DNA from: Holophaga sp.
Lineage (GTDB): Bacteria; Acidobacteriota; Holophagae; Holophagales; Holophagaceae
Assembly (NCBI GenBank): GCA_031292735.1
Contig: JARLGP010000155.1
Span: forward strand, 1-26,379
DNA: 26,379 bases
Direction: 5' to 3'
Below are positions 25,784-26,379 of this stretch, piece after piece. The position numbers were made by a program, and so were the translations under genes. The notes below the pieces were generated by a model. That model had not been told where the DNA came from. It did no database searches and was given only the letters and a program-made list of their open reading frames with translations. The stretch's first letter is position 1. Each line of letters starts with the position of its first letter.

Positions 25784-26020
25784 ATGGTCAAGAAATTGAA
25801 AGAGTTGTCCCTCGACAAGGAAGTGATTAGCGACCTGAGCGATGTGAACGGCGGCAACACCTATGCCTTCGGCTGCGACGGAGCTGGCTCCCTGACCTAC
25901 CGAAGGCCCACTGCTTGCATCAGTATCTGCACCCGATGCGCGGCCAGAGGACCTGGGTCCACTGCTGTCTCCCAGCAGTCTTTCCGTTCCCCCAAGCCTT
26001 GCATGTGTCAGGCATGCTAG
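25784..26020 (+). CDS. lanA: Class I lanthipeptide precursor with double-glycine leader
   Basis: A 78-residue peptide. The 24-residue leader contains LSLDKEVISDLSDVNGG, matching the L.L.KE.I..L....GG leaders of Bacteroidota-type class I lanthipeptides. It ends in GG, the cut site of C39 peptidases such as the exporter encoded in this island. The 54-residue core has seven cysteines (core positions 7, 21, 25, 28, 49, 51, 54) and eleven Ser/Thr. The cysteines form a central cluster ACISICTRC and a C-terminal cluster CMCQAC, separated by 20 Cys-free residues rich in Ser. No known lantibiotic comes to mind. An AAGGA site lies nine bases upstream. A 7-base stem (25961-25967 with 25973-25979) sits in the core-coding DNA. 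Confidence 0.9.
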   Translation: MVKKLKELSLDKEVISDLSDVNGGNTYAFGCDGAGSLTYRRPTACISICTRCAARGPGSTAVSQQSFRSPKPCMCQAC

Positions 26021-26034
26021 ACAACCAGTGACAA

Positions 26035-26077
26035 CCTCGCCGGGCCAAGGGGCACTCAATGCGCCAGGCCCGGCAGG
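26035..26077 (+). terminator. Strong hairpin downstream of the precursor gene
   Basis: GCCGGGCC (26039-26046) pairs perfectly with GGCCCGGC (26067-26074). CCT/AGG extend the stem outside a one-base bulge, and GGCAC/GCGCC nearly pair inside the loop. It begins 15 bases after the stop of the precursor. There is no real T run after it, so it may be a terminator of limited strength or an mRNA-stabilising stem. Confidence 0.55.
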
Positions 26078-26133
26078 TCTTCGATTGCAGCCAAGAACCG
26101 TGGCGATGACTTTTTGGACCCTCAGCAAACAAG

Positions 26134-26176
26134 TTTTCCGTTTGGTGCGCTGACCCCTATTACAGGGACAGGCTCC
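26134..26176 (-). repeat. Right inverted repeat of the island
   Basis: On the minus strand GGAGCCTGTCCCTG (26176-26163) is followed after four bases by the 24-base block at 26158-26135. These correspond to the left-end blocks at 13204-13217 and 13259-13282. This copy is compact, whereas the left copy has an extra insert of about 40 bases. The outer edge is four bases from the stop codon of the DAHP synthase gene. Confidence 0.7.
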
Positions 26177-26179
26177 TGA

Positions 26180-26379
26180 TCACCAGATCCGCCCCTGGGC
26201 CGCCACGATCGGCCGCAGCCCTTCGATCATCCGCGTCAGGTCGTCGGCATTGAGCGCCTGTTCCTTGTCGCACAGGGCTTCCTGGGGCCTGGGGTGGGCC
26301 TCCACGATCAGCCCGTCGGCGCCGGCCGCGGCGGCCGCCAGGGCCAGGGGGATCACCAGCTCCCGGTCGCCGGCGGCGT
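26180..26379 (-). CDS. 3-deoxy-7-phosphoheptulonate (DAHP) synthase, C-terminal part
   Basis: The last 65 codons of a leftward gene that runs off the window end. The peptide GDRELVIPLALAAAAAGADG, then LIVEAHPRPQEALCDKEQAL and a final helix, is the C-terminus of the AroA-beta/KdsA-like DAHP synthases. There RR/DRxLV..LA.AA.A.GADG and (V/A)HP.P..AL.D end the TIM barrel, with metal- and substrate-binding residues in EAHP. The enzyme condenses phosphoenolpyruvate and erythrose 4-phosphate at the start of the shikimate pathway. KdsA is the main alternative, but the EAHPRPQEALCD pattern fits the DAHP synthase group. Composition returns to the G/C-biased resident type, marking the end of the island. 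Confidence 0.85.
   Translation of the reverse strand, partial: AAGDRELVIPLALAAAAAGADGLIVEAHPRPQEALCDKEQALNADDLTRMIEGLRPIVAAQGRIW

Larger units (their letters stand above)
13204..26176. mobile_element. Lanthipeptide biosynthesis island bounded by inverted repeats
   Basis: About 13 kb carrying lanB, an S41 peptidase, two ABC proteins, HlyD, lanC and the precursor. Both ends carry related inverted repeats placed immediately after the stop codons of the flanking resident genes (DUF1444 copy 2 and DAHP synthase). Codon usage inside is visibly less biased to G/C third positions than in the flanks. No transposase or integrase is present, so the mechanism of transfer is unknown. The boundaries are inferred from the repeats and the composition change. 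Confidence 0.55.

Noticed and set aside
26021..26153. Open stretch after the precursor that ends FRLVR-stop in the right repeat, and a similar YFRLVR-stop reading outward in the left repeat
   Set aside because: The shared ending simply follows from the inverted repeat. The upstream parts of the two stretches are unrelated and have no start signals, so I do not call genes.
13204..26176. Possible tRNA-associated integrative element or phage
   Set aside because: No tRNA gene, integrase, excisionase or phage structural gene is visible at either boundary.

Overview
The window is a very GC-rich bacterial chromosome segment whose codons mostly end in G or C. It carries no rRNA, tRNA, CRISPR array or intact transposase. 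A sphingolipid operon, a HAD-IG 5'-nucleotidase, a DUF748/AsmA-like envelope protein and tandem DUF1444-like genes fit a Gram-negative-type bacterium. An Acidobacteriota (Holophagae-like) or other sphingolipid-making lineage is my best guess. This is inference from gene content, not a marker-gene assignment.

Region 1 (1-2.75 kb, leftward): a ceramide-type operon with serine palmitoyltransferase, then a GNAT-like putative ceramide synthase overlapping it by 4 bp, then an NAD-dependent epimerase (putative ceramide reductase). The epimerase is broken. Its N-terminus lies on the minus strand (141-356) and a later part of what looks like the same protein lies on the plus strand (1-140). This is a fold-back joint that may be an assembly artefact or a real inversion.

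Region 2 (3.0-13.2 kb) holds ordinary genes. Rightward are a HAD-IG 5'-nucleotidase, a class A-type PAP2 acid phosphatase and a SAM methyltransferase. Leftward is a likely operon of a DUF748 protein, a phosphoglycolate-phosphatase-like HAD enzyme and a GH64-like beta-1,3-glucanase. Then come two tandem DUF1444-like paralogues with long identical DNA stretches.

Region 3 (13.2-26.18 kb) is the most interesting part: a class I lanthipeptide island of less extreme base composition, bounded by imperfect inverted repeats directly after the stop codons of the flanking genes. It encodes a full-length LanB dehydratase (rightward). Leftward from a divergent promoter region run an HlyD adaptor, a C39-peptidase ABC exporter, a second ABC protein with a degenerate C39-like domain, and a secreted S41 peptidase. 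Rightward run a LanC cyclase and a 78-residue precursor with a double-glycine leader and a seven-cysteine core. The expected pathway is: LanB glutamylates and eliminates Ser/Thr of the precursor, LanC closes thioether rings, and the C39 domain cuts after GG while the ABC/HlyD machinery exports the peptide. No classical LanFEG immunity genes and no regulator are present.

Region 4 (26.18 kb to end) is the C-terminus of a leftward DAHP synthase gene. The island therefore sits between two convergent resident genes.
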